A program made the position numbers and the translations under genes. This document shows, in pieces, positions 25,757-34,187 of a stretch of DNA of 64,000 nucleotides. The DNA comes from Lewinellaceae bacterium. GTDB taxonomy: Bacteria; Bacteroidota; Bacteroidia; Chitinophagales; Saprospiraceae. A model generated the notes under the pieces. That model was given only the letters and a program-made list of their open reading frames with translations, made no database searches and was not told the DNA's origin. The DNA lies in the NCBI GenBank assembly GCA_020636375.1, contig JACJXZ010000005.1, forward strand, positions 434,001-498,000, in the 5' to 3' direction. Numbering within the stretch: position 1 is the stretch's first letter; the number at the start of each line of letters is the position of its first letter.

Positions 25757-27001
25757 ATGAAGATACTCCTCCTCCACCAGTATTTCCTCGAAGAAGACGA
25801 CCCTGGCGGCTCCCGTTTCAATGAGATGGCAAAAGCCTGGGCGGATGCCGGGCATCAGGTGACGGTGCTGGCGGGCATGGTGCATTATGCCGGCAGCGGC
25901 AAGCGCCCGGAATACAAGGGCCGGTGGTTTGTCCGCAAGCAGCACGGCAGCGTGGAAGTGTGGCGGTGCCACGTTTCGGAGTCATACAACAAGAGTTTCC
26001 TGGGGCGCCTGTGGGCCTACTTCGCTTTTGTCTTTTCCAGCATTTACGCCGGCCTGTTCAAGGTGAAGGGCCGGTACGATGTCGTCCTCGCCACTTCTCC
26101 GCCCCTCTTCATCGGCATTACGGCCTACGTGCTGGGGCGGGCCAGGCGGCTGCCTGTCGTTTTCGAAGTGCGCGACCTCTGGCCGGAATCCGCCATCGAT
26201 ACCGGGGTGCTGACGAACCCCTGGATCATCCGGTTGTCGTACTGGTTCGAGGCGTTCATCTACCGGAAGAGCCGGCTGGTGAACGTGCTGACGCCCGCTT
26301 TCCGGGAGAAGCTCATCGAAAAGGGAGTGCCGCAGGAGAAGATCCTGTTTATCCCCAACGCCGCCGATTTCTCCCTTTCCGATGAGGTGCTGGCCGGTTT
26401 CAATCGGCCGGCTTTCCGGCAAAAGATGGGGTGGGAGGGCAAGATGGTGGTCACCTACGTGGGGGCGCACGGCGTGGCCAACCACCTGATCCAGGTGCTG
26501 GACGCAGCGGAACTGCTGCGGGACACCCCGGCAGCCCACCTGGTGCTGGTGGGCAGCGGCATGCAGAAACCCATGCTGATGGCAGAGGCAGAAAAGCGGG
26601 GCCTCCGGAACGTACAGTTCATCGAACCGGTCCCCAAGCGGGAAGTGTTCCGGTACATTGCCGCTTCCGACTTCGGCGCCTCCATCCTCAAAAAGGTAGA
26701 TACCTTCAAGACCATCTATTCGAATAAGACCTTCGACTACATGTCCTGCCGCCGGCCGGTGTTGATGGCCATCGACGGCGTTTCCCGCCAACTGGTGGAA
26801 GAAGCCGGCTGCGGCCTGTATGTCGAACCCGAAAACCCGGCGGACTTTGCGGCCGGGGTGAAACAATGCCTGGACATGAGCGAGGCGGAGCGGCAGCGGA
26901 TGGGGGAGGCCGGCTATGTTTATGCCCGCACTCATTTCGACCGGCAAAAGCTGGCGGAGCAGTATCTGGAACAATTGAAAAGGGCTGCTCACAGTATCTG
27001 A
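25757..27001 (+). CDS. glycosyltransferase family 4 (WbuB/WcaI-like)
   Basis: 414 residues. The N-terminus MKILLLHQYFLEEDDPGGSR and the acceptor domain motif VFEVRDLWPESAIDTG are typical of the WbuB-type GT4 group that acts early in repeat-unit assembly. The donor domain shows VTYVGAHGVANHLIQVLDAA and ILKKVDTFKTIYSNKTFDYM. It overlaps the next gene by one base (TGATG), so it is coupled to the sugar-phosphate transferase. Similar neighbours elsewhere add the second sugar to undecaprenyl-PP-linked bacillosamine-type residues. Confidence 0.85.
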   Translation: MKILLLHQYFLEEDDPGGSRFNEMAKAWADAGHQVTVLAGMVHYAGSGKRPEYKGRWFVRKQHGSVEVWRCHVSESYNKSFLGRLWAYFAFVFSSIYAGLFKVKGRYDVVLATSPPLFIGITAYVLGRARRLPVVFEVRDLWPESAIDTGVLTNPWIIRLSYWFEAFIYRKSRLVNVLTPAFREKLIEKGVPQEKILFIPNAADFSLSDEVLAGFNRPAFRQKMGWEGKMVVTYVGAHGVANHLIQVLDAAELLRDTPAAHLVLVGSGMQKPMLMAEAEKRGLRNVQFIEPVPKREVFRYIAASDFGASILKKVDTFKTIYSNKTFDYMSCRRPVLMAIDGVSRQLVEEAGCGLYVEPENPADFAAGVKQCLDMSEAERQRMGEAGYVYARTHFDRQKLAEQYLEQLKRAAHSI

Positions 27002-27744
27002 TGAGGAAGTTGGAAAACTCGCCTACCAATAGTAAATTGCCGCCTGCCATGAGGCAATTTAACCGTGTAACCATGTACCCCCCCATGTACCGCAGCTTTT
27101 TCAAACCGGCGCTGGACTTCCTCGCCGCCTTCCTGGTTCTACTGATTTTCAGCCCCTTATGGCTGGCCCTTGGGCTGGTGCTTGCCGTCGCTAACGGAGG
27201 GCAGGCTTTTTTCGTACAAACCCGTCCCGGCAAGGGCGAGCGGTTGTTTCGCCTGATCAAGTTCAAAACCATGAACGATGCCTGTGACGACAAAGGCCGG
27301 TTGCTGCCCGATGCCCAGCGGCTGACGGCCGTGGGCCGTTTTATCCGCGCCACGTCCCTCGATGAGGTACCTCAGCTGCTCAACGTGCTGAAAGGCGAAA
27401 TGAGCATCGTCGGCCCCCGCCCTTTGCTGGTCCGGTACCTGGCCCGCTATGACGAGGAGCAGCGCCGCCGGCACGACGTCAAGCCGGGCATCACCGGCTG
27501 GGCGCAGGTGAACGGGCGCAATGCCATTGGTTGGGAAGAGAAGTTCAGGCTTGACGTCTGGTACGTAGAGCACTGCTCTTTCGCCCTCGATATGCGCATT
27601 CTGTGGATGACCGTACTGAAAGTTTTGAAAAGCGAGGGCATCCGGCAGCCGGGGCAGGCGACGATGGAGGAGTTTTTGGGAAGCCGGAAGGCGGAAGGCA
27701 GGAGTTTACCCGGCCGAAGAATGAAGTCTACGGAGGAACGATAA
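27001..27744 (+). CDS. initiating sugar-phosphate transferase (PglC/WcaJ-type)
   Basis: About 247 residues from ATG 27001 (overlapping the previous stop). ATG 27073 or 27085 are alternatives that fit the usual family start (MYRSFFKPALDFLAAFLVLL). One reentrant hydrophobic helix is followed by FFVQTRPGKGERLFRLIKFK, ATSLDEVPQLLNVLKGEMS, VGPRPLLVRYL and KPGITGWAQVNGRNA, all diagnostic. It transfers a phosphosugar to undecaprenyl phosphate at the inner membrane. The C-terminal tail GSRKAEGRSLPGRR is encoded by CGGAAGG-type heptamers. The 3' 130 bp are duplicated downstream. Confidence 0.88.
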   Translation: MRKLENSPTNSKLPPAMRQFNRVTMYPPMYRSFFKPALDFLAAFLVLLIFSPLWLALGLVLAVANGGQAFFVQTRPGKGERLFRLIKFKTMNDACDDKGRLLPDAQRLTAVGRFIRATSLDEVPQLLNVLKGEMSIVGPRPLLVRYLARYDEEQRRRHDVKPGITGWAQVNGRNAIGWEEKFRLDVWYVEHCSFALDMRILWMTVLKVLKSEGIRQPGQATMEEFLGSRKAEGRSLPGRRMKSTEER

Positions 27745-27751
27745 ATTATTA
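27612..27751 (+). repeat. direct repeat, copy A (3' end of sugar-transferase gene)
   Basis: This segment (GTACTGAAAGTTTTGAAAAG through TACGGAGGAACGATAAATTATT) recurs after the ATPase gene in two pieces, 29105-29224 and 29619-29660. The 27836 ATPase cassette is thus flanked by long direct repeats of its insertion point. Confidence 0.8.
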
Positions 27752-27792
27752 GTGCATCTTGATTTAAAATAAATTTTAAATTTTTCACGAAA

Positions 27793-27834
27793 TGTCGGGC
27801 GTTTTCGTAAATTCACTTCATTAAATGCCGGACA
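27793..27834. promoter_or_regulatory. inverted repeat directly upstream of DUF4143 ATPase
   Basis: TGTCGGGCGTTTTCG on the left pairs imperfectly with ATGCCGGACA on the right. The right arm ends one base before the ATG at 27836. Position and symmetry resemble the palindromes before the relatives at 36701 and 58218 and suggest autoregulation. Confidence 0.45.
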
Positions 27835-27835
27835 A

Positions 27836-29098
27836 ATGATAAAAAGAAAGATTTACAATGAAATTCTGGAGCATCTGCGCGCTAAGCATATTACGGTTAT
27901 TATTGGGGCTCGCCAGGTGGGGAAGACCACCATCATCAGACAACTTCAAGATCATCTTGCCACTCAAGGAACATTCTCCTTATATTTCAACCTGGATATC
28001 GAAGATGATCGGCAATATTTTGAAAGCCAGCGGATATTACTTCAAAAAATACGGTTGGAAGCGGGTAGCCGGCCGGCTATTGTCTTTATTGACGAGATAC
28101 AGCGCAAGCTCGATGCCGGGCGCTTTCTAAAAGGTTTATACGACCAGAACCTGCCGGTGAAATTTGTAGCTACCGGTTCGGGGAGCCTGGAATTAAAAGC
28201 TTCCGTGAAGGAATCGCTGGCTGGCCGTAAACGCATTTTTGAAGTTCACCCGGTTTCCTTCAGGGAATTCTTCAACTACCGCACCGCCTATGCTTACGAA
28301 GAAAAGCTAAGCGAATATTTTGAACTGGAGCAGGGCCGTGCTGAAAATTTTTTAATGGAATATCTTTCCTTTGGCGGTTACCCGGAAGTCATATTGGCGG
28401 AAACCGAAACCGAAAAAAGGCAAACGATAGCCGAATTATTCTCTTCATATGTTGAGAAAGATATCGCAGGAACGCTGGGAGTAACGAACCAAACTGAATT
28501 TGTTATTCTCATCCGCCTGTTGGCTGACCGCAGCGGTAAACCCATAAATTACACCGGTTTAGCCAATGAAGTCAATTTGTCTTTACCAACGCTGAAAAAA
28601 TATATTCACTATGCCGAAGAAACGTTCATCCTCAATCGCTTAAACCCTTTTTTCAACAATATCGGCAAGGAACTGACTAAATCCCCACAATATTACTTTG
28701 AAGACATCGGACTGCGCAATTATGCAGCTGGCGTATTTGGCCTTTTGCCTGCCCGGCATCCTGCCATTGGATTTGTGTTTCAGCATCTTGTTTTTCAATA
28801 CCTCCACGCCACCTGTCAGAAAAATGGTTGGATGCTGCACTATTGGCGGACTCGCGATAAAGCTGAGGTGGATTTCGTGGTCAACCGGATCAAAGATATC
28901 ATCCCGGTGGAGGTCAAGTTTCGAGCTTTGAAAAAACCGGAGCTAACTGCTTCCTTTCAGAGTTTTCTCAAAAAATACTCCCCATTGGAAGCCTTCGTGG
29001 TTAACCGGTCTTTGTACGATGACTTCCAATGGGGCAATACTACTGTACATTTTCGCCCCTGGTGGCCACTCTGGGATAATGGATGGGGGGCTGGATAG
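27836..29098 (+). CDS. AAA_14/DUF4143 family ATPase
   Basis: 420 residues. The AAA_14 domain has Walker A IIGARQVGKTTIIRQL near residue 23 and Walker B AIVFIDEIQRK near 83. The sensor-like segment VATGSGSLELKASVKESLAG and FGGYPEVILAE follow. The middle winged helix (YTGLANEVNLSLPTLKKYI) leads to the DUF4143 end, AEVDFVVNRIKDIIPVEVKF, a PD-(D/E)XK-like motif. Function is not established for the family. Its gene splits the sugar-transferase/acetyltransferase pair and is flanked by direct repeats, which points to recent insertion. Confidence 0.87.
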   Translation: MIKRKIYNEILEHLRAKHITVIIGARQVGKTTIIRQLQDHLATQGTFSLYFNLDIEDDRQYFESQRILLQKIRLEAGSRPAIVFIDEIQRKLDAGRFLKGLYDQNLPVKFVATGSGSLELKASVKESLAGRKRIFEVHPVSFREFFNYRTAYAYEEKLSEYFELEQGRAENFLMEYLSFGGYPEVILAETETEKRQTIAELFSSYVEKDIAGTLGVTNQTEFVILIRLLADRSGKPINYTGLANEVNLSLPTLKKYIHYAEETFILNRLNPFFNNIGKELTKSPQYYFEDIGLRNYAAGVFGLLPARHPAIGFVFQHLVFQYLHATCQKNGWMLHYWRTRDKAEVDFVVNRIKDIIPVEVKFRALKKPELTASFQSFLKKYSPLEAFVVNRSLYDDFQWGNTTVHFRPWWPLWDNGWGAG

Positions 29099-29104
29099 AC
29101 ACAA

Positions 29105-29224
29105 CGTACTGAAAGTTTTGAAAAGCGAGGACATCCGGCAGCCCGGGCAGGCGACGATGAAGGAGTTTTGGGGAAGGGGGAAGTCGGAAGGCGGAAGGCG
29201 GAAGGCAGGAGTTTACCCGGCCGA
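29105..29224 (+). repeat. direct repeat, copy B part 1 (3' end of sugar-transferase gene)
   Basis: About 85-90% identical by eye to 27612-27718 (GTACTGAAAGTTTTGAAAAG, then ATCCGGCAGC and GGCAGGAGTTTACCCGGCCG). It contains one extra CGGAAGG heptamer unit. The match resumes at 29619-29660 after a repeat-filled interruption. Confidence 0.8.
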
Positions 29225-29660
29225 ACGGGATAGTTCGATTTTCTGTGTCTTCTAAGGGTAGCCGTCTAGGGACTTCGGCGTGAGCTCAGTCGAACGCTGG
29301 ACAAGTTCGGTATTCGGTATTCGGTATTCGGTATTCGGTATTCGGTATTCGCTGTTCGCAACCGCGGCAGGCTGCTTGGGCTTACCGGCTTCTAACAGTG
29401 TCCAACGTTAGACGGGTAGCCTCTTCTAAGGGTATCCGTCTAACGTTGGACAAAAGTTGCCGGAGTTGTGTGCGTTGTACGGGACCAACGGCAGTCCTGG
29501 GCGGTGTACGATGTACGGAATACACCCGGCTGTCCAAAGTTAGACGGGTAGCCTCTTCTAAAAAACGCCCTTTGGTTTTCAAGGATTTGCGAACAGCGAA
29601 CAGCGAATTCCGAACACTCCCGGCCGAAGAATGAAGTCTACGGAGGAACGATAAATTATT
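29225..29660. repeat. composite repeat patch: ATTCGGT heptamers and GTCTAACGTTGGAC palindromes
   Basis: Contains GTATTCG repeated six times (about 29309-29350) running into CTGTTCGC. It also has paired copies of TCCAACGTTAGACGGGTAGC and its complement (29400-29460 and 29530-29560), and the second part of direct-repeat copy B (29619-29660). The palindrome recurs at 50337-50455. No convincing gene is present. Confidence 0.75.
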
Positions 29661-29672
29661 ATTGGACAAGCG

Positions 29673-30329
29673 ATGAAAAAAAACCTACCCATCGCCATCT
29701 ACGGCGCCGGCGGGCAAGGCCGGGAAGTCCTGCAGCTGATCCGGCAGATCAACGCCGGGCAGCCGCAATGGGACTGTATCGGCTGGTTTGACGATGGGCT
29801 GGAGAAGGGTAGCACTGTCGCCGGCCTGCCCATACTCGGCGGCATGGCGGAACTCAACGCCTGGCCTGAGCCGCTGCACCTGGCCATCGCCATCGGCTGG
29901 CCGGCCGTGAAGAAGAAAGTCTTGCAAAAGGCCGAGAACGAATGGCTGAGTTTTCCTACGCTGATCCACCCTTCCGTTATTCTGGAGCCCGGCGAAGTGA
30001 GCATAGGCGAAGGCACCATCATCGCCCAGGGCTGCCGCTTTACGGTCAACATCCACGTCGGCAGCTTTGTGCTGCTCAACCTGGGCTGCATCCTGACCCA
30101 CGATTGTGTCATCGGCGACTTTTGTGGGCTGATGCCGTCGGTGAACATCAGCGGCGAGGTGGTGGTAGAGGAAGGCGCCTACCTGGGCACGGGCGTACAG
30201 GTGATCCAGCAACGCCGCATCGGGGCGTGGAGTGTGATCGGCGCGGGGGCAGTGGTTCTTGAGGATATTCCGGACGGCTGTACGGCTGTGGGGGTGCCGG
30301 CGCGGGTGGTGAAGTCTCCGCGACATTAA
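29673..30329 (+). CDS. NeuD/PglD-type sugar O- or N-acetyltransferase
   Basis: 218 residues. An N-terminal Rossmann-like PglD_N domain (IAIYGAGGQGREVLQLIRQI) precedes a left-handed beta-helix of hexapeptide repeats (IGEGTIIAQGCRFTVNIHVG, LGCILTHDCVIGDFCGLMPS, VVEEGAYLGTGVQVIQQRRI, VGVPARVVKSP). It would acetylate the 4-amino group of a UDP-4-amino-4,6-dideoxy sugar (PglD reaction), using acetyl-CoA. Before the ATPase insertion it would have followed the PglC-like gene directly. Confidence 0.86.
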   Translation: MKKNLPIAIYGAGGQGREVLQLIRQINAGQPQWDCIGWFDDGLEKGSTVAGLPILGGMAELNAWPEPLHLAIAIGWPAVKKKVLQKAENEWLSFPTLIHPSVILEPGEVSIGEGTIIAQGCRFTVNIHVGSFVLLNLGCILTHDCVIGDFCGLMPSVNISGEVVVEEGAYLGTGVQVIQQRRIGAWSVIGAGAVVLEDIPDGCTAVGVPARVVKSPRH

Positions 30330-30726
30330 GGTTTAAGGACCTTTCCGGGTGTAGACAGTTCTCAGAGCTTGTTTGGAGGTGGTCCCCGACACTGCTCCGA
30401 CACTTTGTGTACAGGGCAGGCAGTGTACGGGCAGGCTATTTGGGCTGCAAATGGCCGCTCCTGGAATCCCGGCCCTGCGGGTACGGGAAAGGTGCCCCAT
30501 AGCGCCGGCATGAGGCTCAAAAATGCCCCCGACGACTAAGGTGTCGGGATCAAAGACTGTGCGAGAACCCCAAATCGGCCATTCCTGCGTGCCAGCGAGC
30601 GCTGGCGAGCAGGCAGGTTCGCCTCCAAAGCACCACCTCCAAACAAGCGCCCAACCCTAACGCCCAACCCCACCCCCAAACTCCAAATATTTCAAATCAT
30701 GAACCCTCTACTCCTCTTAAGTTAAT
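30330..30726. repeat. intergenic region with degenerate MITE family B copy
   Basis: Positions 30365-30650 are a diverged family-B element with ends GAGCTTGTTTGGAGGTGGT and ACCACCTCCAAACAAGCGC, and no clear target duplication. It has picked up internal palindromes (GTGCCAGCGAGCGCTGGCGAGC). A pyrimidine-rich leader runs to the next start. No gene is seen. Confidence 0.7.
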
Positions 30727-31884
30727 ATGAGTAAAAACAAAATCTACCTCTCCTCCCCCCACATTGGCCCGGCCGAGCGCCGCTACGTCACCGAAGCTTT
30801 CGACACCAACTGGATCGCCCCCCTGGGGCCGCACGTCAACGCCTTTGAGGAGGTGCTGGCGCACTACACCGGCGCGCCCCACGCCGCCGCTCTGTCGAGT
30901 GGCACGGCAGCCATCCACCTGGCGCTCATCCTGCTGGGCGTGGAGGCCGGCGATACGGTGCTGTGCCAGAGCATGACCTTCTCGGCCTCGGCCAACCCCA
31001 TCCTGTACCAGGGCGCCCGCCCGGTGTTTATCGACTCGGAGCCCGGCAGCTGGAATATGGACCCCAACGCCCTGGAAGACGCCCTCAAGGCTCACAACCT
31101 AAAACCTAAAGCACTAAGGCCTAAAGCCATCATCCCCGTCCACCTCTACGGCATGCCCGCGCGGATGGCCGAGATTATGGAAGTAGCAATGCGCTACGGC
31201 GTGCCCATCGTCGAAGATGCCGCCGAGGCGCTAGGCTCTACCTATCAGGGCAAAAAGTGCGGTGCCTTCGGCCAGTTCGGCATCCTGAGCTTCAATGGCA
31301 ACAAGATCATCACCACCAGCGGCGGCGGCGCCCTGTTGGGAGAAGACGAGGCGCTGATCCAGCGGGCCCGCTTCCTGGCCACTCAGGCGCGCGACCCGGC
31401 ACCCCACTACCAGCACAGCCAGGTGGGCTACAACTACCGCCTCAGCAATGTGCTGGCCGGCATCGGCCGCGGCCAGATGGAGGTGCTGCCCGGGCGCATC
31501 GAGCAGCGCCGCGCCAACCACGAGCGCTACCGCGCCTTCTTCCAGGGCTGGAACGAGCGGGGCTACGACATCCGCTTCCAGGAGGAGCAGCCCGGCATGT
31601 TCAGCAACCGCTGGCTGACCTGCATTCTCGTCAACCCGGATAAAAACCACGGCCTCACCCGCGAGGCCATCCGCCTGGCCCTGGAGGCCGACAACATCGA
31701 AGCCCGCCCCCTGTGGAAGCCGATGCACCTGCAGCCCGTCTTCGCCGGGGCGCCCTACTACGGCGGAGATACGGCCGAGGACCTCTTCGACATCGGCCTG
31801 TGCCTGCCCAGCGGCTCCAACCTTACCGGAGAGGATTTCCAGCGCATTTTCGGGGCGCTGGATGAGGTGTTCGGAAAACATTGA
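30727..31884 (+). CDS. DegT/DnrJ/EryC1/StrS (PglE-type) sugar aminotransferase
   Basis: 385 residues, PLP-dependent. Key elements are NWIAPLGPHVNAFEEVLAHY, SSGTAAIHLALILLGV, PVHLYGMPARM, and VEDAAEALGSTYQGKKCG with GILSFNGNKIITTSGGGAL (the SxxxxK lysine). It would convert a UDP-4-keto-6-deoxy-HexNAc to the 4-amino sugar. Between EDALK (about 120) and AIIPVH (about 134) a short run NLKPKALRPK is encoded by CCTAAAACCTAAAG/CCTAAAGCC units identical to the window's TTTAGG-type repeat, so this loop has been colonised in frame. Confidence 0.88.
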   Translation: MSKNKIYLSSPHIGPAERRYVTEAFDTNWIAPLGPHVNAFEEVLAHYTGAPHAAALSSGTAAIHLALILLGVEAGDTVLCQSMTFSASANPILYQGARPVFIDSEPGSWNMDPNALEDALKAHNLKPKALRPKAIIPVHLYGMPARMAEIMEVAMRYGVPIVEDAAEALGSTYQGKKCGAFGQFGILSFNGNKIITTSGGGALLGEDEALIQRARFLATQARDPAPHYQHSQVGYNYRLSNVLAGIGRGQMEVLPGRIEQRRANHERYRAFFQGWNERGYDIRFQEEQPGMFSNRWLTCILVNPDKNHGLTREAIRLALEADNIEARPLWKPMHLQPVFAGAPYYGGDTAEDLFDIGLCLPSGSNLTGEDFQRIFGALDEVFGKH

Positions 31885-32266
31885 CACCATATATTAAGGG
31901 CCCGGAGAAAAATCTTACCTCCGGACCGTCCTGCCCCACAAGCTCCAACTCAGCGCCAGATAAGCGCTCTACGCCGTCGACAGCGTCCTGACCATCCTCT
32001 ACCGCCTGCTGAAGGGCGAAAACATCTTCCGCGCCCACCGCCACCACCTCTACCAGAACCTCAGCAACGAATGGGGGTGGCCCCACCTGCAGGTTTCTTC
32101 CCTTTATGGTTTTTTGCAACTGCTCGTCAATGCTGCCGCCCTGCTGTTGTGGCGGGCGGAGGTTTTTGCCTGGCCTTATGTCATTGTGATTTACCTGTTG
32201 CTGGTGGCGCTGTATGTGGCGGGCAAGTGGCAGGTGGAGAGCCGGTTTCCGGTGAGGATGTATTAG
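31885..32266 (+). pseudogene. WecA/MraY-like glycosyl-1-phosphate transferase, C-terminal remnant
   Basis: The frame ending at TAG 32264-32266 reads DSVLTILYRLLKGENIFRAH, RHHLYQNLSNEWGWPHLQVS, then two hydrophobic helices and GKWQVESRFPVRMY. The HRxHxYQ block and the following helices are characteristic of the WecA/WbpL family of polyprenyl-phosphate GlcNAc-1-phosphate transferases. The catalytic N-terminal part is absent and a stop lies about 15 codons upstream. A solo MITE family-C end (GGGCCCGGAGAAAAAT at about 31898) marks the left border. Confidence 0.65.
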
Positions 32267-32990
32267 GTTTTAGGTTTTGGGGGTTGGGTTTTGGGGGTTG
32301 GGTAGTCTCCTGTTCGCGGTTCGCTATTCGCTATTCGCGGTTCGCTGTTCGCATGGGGTCTGGGGTTGGGGCAGCCAAAAACCTGTTCATCCTGTCCATC
32401 CTGTCTACCCCAAAGCGCCGTGCCCTCAAAACCTGTTCATCTTGTTCATCCTGTCTACCTGAACCGGGTGGCCTCCTGTCCGCTGTTCGCTATTTTTACC
32501 CGGCCGAGGTACGAGGACGGGCGCTGTTCGCATGGGGTTTGGGGCCCCCAAATCCTGTTCATCCTGTTCATCCTGTCTACTGAAGCGGGTAGCCCCTGTC
32601 CGCTGTTCACTGTCCGCTGTTCGCATGGGGCTTGGGGCTTTGACAAGCGGGCAAACGGCTTACATCTGCCATCAAAGCTGCCCGAGTGCTGCCATCAAAG
32701 CTGGCTGAGCGGAGCCGAAGCCAGCGACAGCCGTCCGTTTGCCATCGCTCGTTTCGGCTCCGCTCAACGAGCTTTGGAGCATAAGGGGATCTGGCAACTG
32801 TCGATGCGCGACCAGGTACCGGCCCAAATGCTGTCTAGCCTTAGTATAATAGCCTGCAACAATTTTCAAGGGAAGCTTTCTACCCTTGATTCGCATTAAT
32901 GTAATTTTTTTATCGGAATAAACTTATTTTTGCCGGGAACCTGGTATTTTCAAATTTAAACAACGCCTGAAAAAGATAAGCAATTTATGG
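32267..32990. repeat. repeat patch: GGGTTTTGG runs, TTCGC heptamers, CTGTTCATC nonamers, inverted repeat
   Basis: GGGTTGGGTTTTGGGGGTTGGG is followed by TTCGCTATTCGCGGTTCGCTG heptamers. CTGTTCATC/CTGTCCATC/CTGTCTACC 9-bp units occur three times, separated by TTCGCATGGGG hinges. One unit carries TTTTTACCCGGCCGAGG, also found inside the manC gene. Positions 32695-32785 form an inverted repeat around GCTGAGCGGAGCCGAA / TTCGGCTCCGCTCAACG. No real gene is seen. Confidence 0.75.
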
Positions 32991-32993
32991 TAA

Positions 32994-33215
32994 GAGCATG
33001 TTTGGAGGTGGTGCTTTTGAAGCGAACCTGCCTGATCGCCAGCGCCCGCTGGCAGGCAGGAATGCCAGATTTCAGGTTCTCAGGAAGGCATTTTTGAACC
33101 CCATAGCAGCGCTATGAGGTGAAAAAATGGCGAAATGAGGTTCTGAAAGCTGGCATTTGCAGCCAAAATAGCCTGCCCCGCGCACAAAGTGTCGGGGACT
33201 ACCTCAAACATGCTC
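32994..33215. mobile_element. MITE family B, diverged copy
   Basis: Ends GAGCATGTTTGGAGGTGGT and ACCTCAAACATGCTC. The interior has GGCATTTTTGAACCCCATAG and its partial complement. The left flank is TAA and the right flank TAT, so the target copy is imperfect. Confidence 0.78.
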
Positions 33216-33294
33216 TATAACCACACTTCCCGCCCCCGACAAAGGAAAGGGCTGGCACGGTGAATGCAACAATCTGGCTGATCGCGGTTGCCAT

Positions 33295-33509
33295 GCGATG
33301 TGCGATTAATAGGTGTCGGGGTTCGATAGGTCAGCGATTTTTCCTTTAGCCAAGGCGAAGAGCCTGTCCCGCAGCATTGCGGGATTCCCGACCTTAGCAG
33401 TGCTAAGGGAGGCGGTTCTTCAACAGTCTACCCCGCACACGAAGTGTCGGGTACCGGATAAAGGGAAAAGCGCTCCTAGAAAACCCGACAGTTATTGATC
33501 GCACGTCGC
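33295..33509. mobile_element. MITE family A, second copy
   Basis: Left GCGATGTGCGATTAATAGG, right AACAGTTATTGATCGCACG-type end. The interior CCTTAGCAGTGCTAAGGGAGG is nearly identical to the copy at 158-321. It is longer because of an internal CGCACACGAAGTGTCGGG insertion. Flanking target copies are not perfect. Confidence 0.75.
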
Positions 33510-33522
33510 TATAACCGGGCTG

Positions 33523-33606
33523 ATGTTGTATTTTGGGTTGCCGCCTTTTATCGATTTGGATGAGGAAGGGAACTATATAATCGAACGGATAAAAACTAAA
33601 CGATGA
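33523..33606 (+). CDS. 27-residue frame, probable C-terminal remnant coupled to next gene
   Basis: Reads MLYFGLPPFIDLDEEGNYII and ERIKTKR, with the stop overlapping the next start (ATGA at 33603). It begins just inside the MITE border. The tight coupling and sensible composition suggest the tail of a protein whose upstream part was displaced by the element. Confidence 0.4.
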   Translation: MLYFGLPPFIDLDEEGNYIIERIKTKR

Positions 33607-33971
33607 GCAAGACGGAATTCTTTTTTGGGGCAACAGTAGACCTGGCGCATCATAGCCTGTCAGAGCAAAATATGGATGCCATGTATGCAATGTATCAGGC
33701 CTGCAAGGCGGTCAATCAACCGAGCCGATATGGCTCGTCCATCCACACGATTATGATCACAGTGGTACTCCAGGATTACACCAGCAAGTTTCACCGCCCT
33801 TATGTCCGGTATTCGCCGAAGAACAAGACAGTGGAGGCAAAGGTAAAAGTCGATTTGGAGAAGGTGTTAGGAAGTGATTTCCTTGAAACGGTGGCCATTT
33901 ACGAAGATGTCATCATCCAGGTATTGGACGAAGTGAAGGATAAGGCGCCCGTTTTGATTTTGAAAGTTTGA
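33603..33971 (+). CDS. hypothetical protein, 122 residues
   Basis: Not recognised. The sequence has MSKTEFFFGATVDLAHHSLS, then a hydrophobic strand HTIMITVVLQDYTSKFHRPY, and a charged helical C-terminal part with VLDEVKDKAPVLILKV. It heads a group with DUF4240 proteins and may belong to the same module. No signal peptide or membrane helix is seen. A phage, toxin-immunity or regulatory role is possible but unsupported. Confidence 0.6.
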   Translation: MSKTEFFFGATVDLAHHSLSEQNMDAMYAMYQACKAVNQPSRYGSSIHTIMITVVLQDYTSKFHRPYVRYSPKNKTVEAKVKVDLEKVLGSDFLETVAIYEDVIIQVLDEVKDKAPVLILKV

Positions 33972-34016
33972 AGCGGGATTTGCACCGGGCGATTCAGGAG
34001 GAGGTTGGGATAGTGA

Positions 34017-34187
34017 AGTAAGAGGATACTTCCTCCATCTTGTTTCTCCCTGTAGAATTGAGTATCTTTCGACAAAAAACAAACAGGAATGTTTCCTTCC
34101 AAGCTCATCATAGAAGTAAATGACCTGACGCCGGACTGGCTGGATAAGATGAAACAGGCATATAAAGAGGCTACGCTGGAGATTCAT
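34017..34187 (+). repeat. 171-bp direct repeat, copy 1 (leader plus first 33 codons of DUF4240 gene)
   Basis: Begins AGTAAGAGGATACTTCCTCC and runs through the ATG at 34089 to GAGATTCAT. An almost identical copy is at 35247-35417. The shared part includes about 70 bp of untranslated leader, so promoter and N-terminus moved together. Confidence 0.88.

Noticed and set aside
29382..29669. Frames of 78-95 residues over the palindrome patch upstream of neuD
   Set aside because: They are translations of inverted repeats (RRVASSK and similar) with no independent support.
32071..32899. Plus-strand frames of 170 and 177 residues after the aminotransferase
   Set aside because: They run out of frame with the WecA-like remnant and through CTGTTCATC/TTCGC repeats; the remnant frame explains the conserved part.
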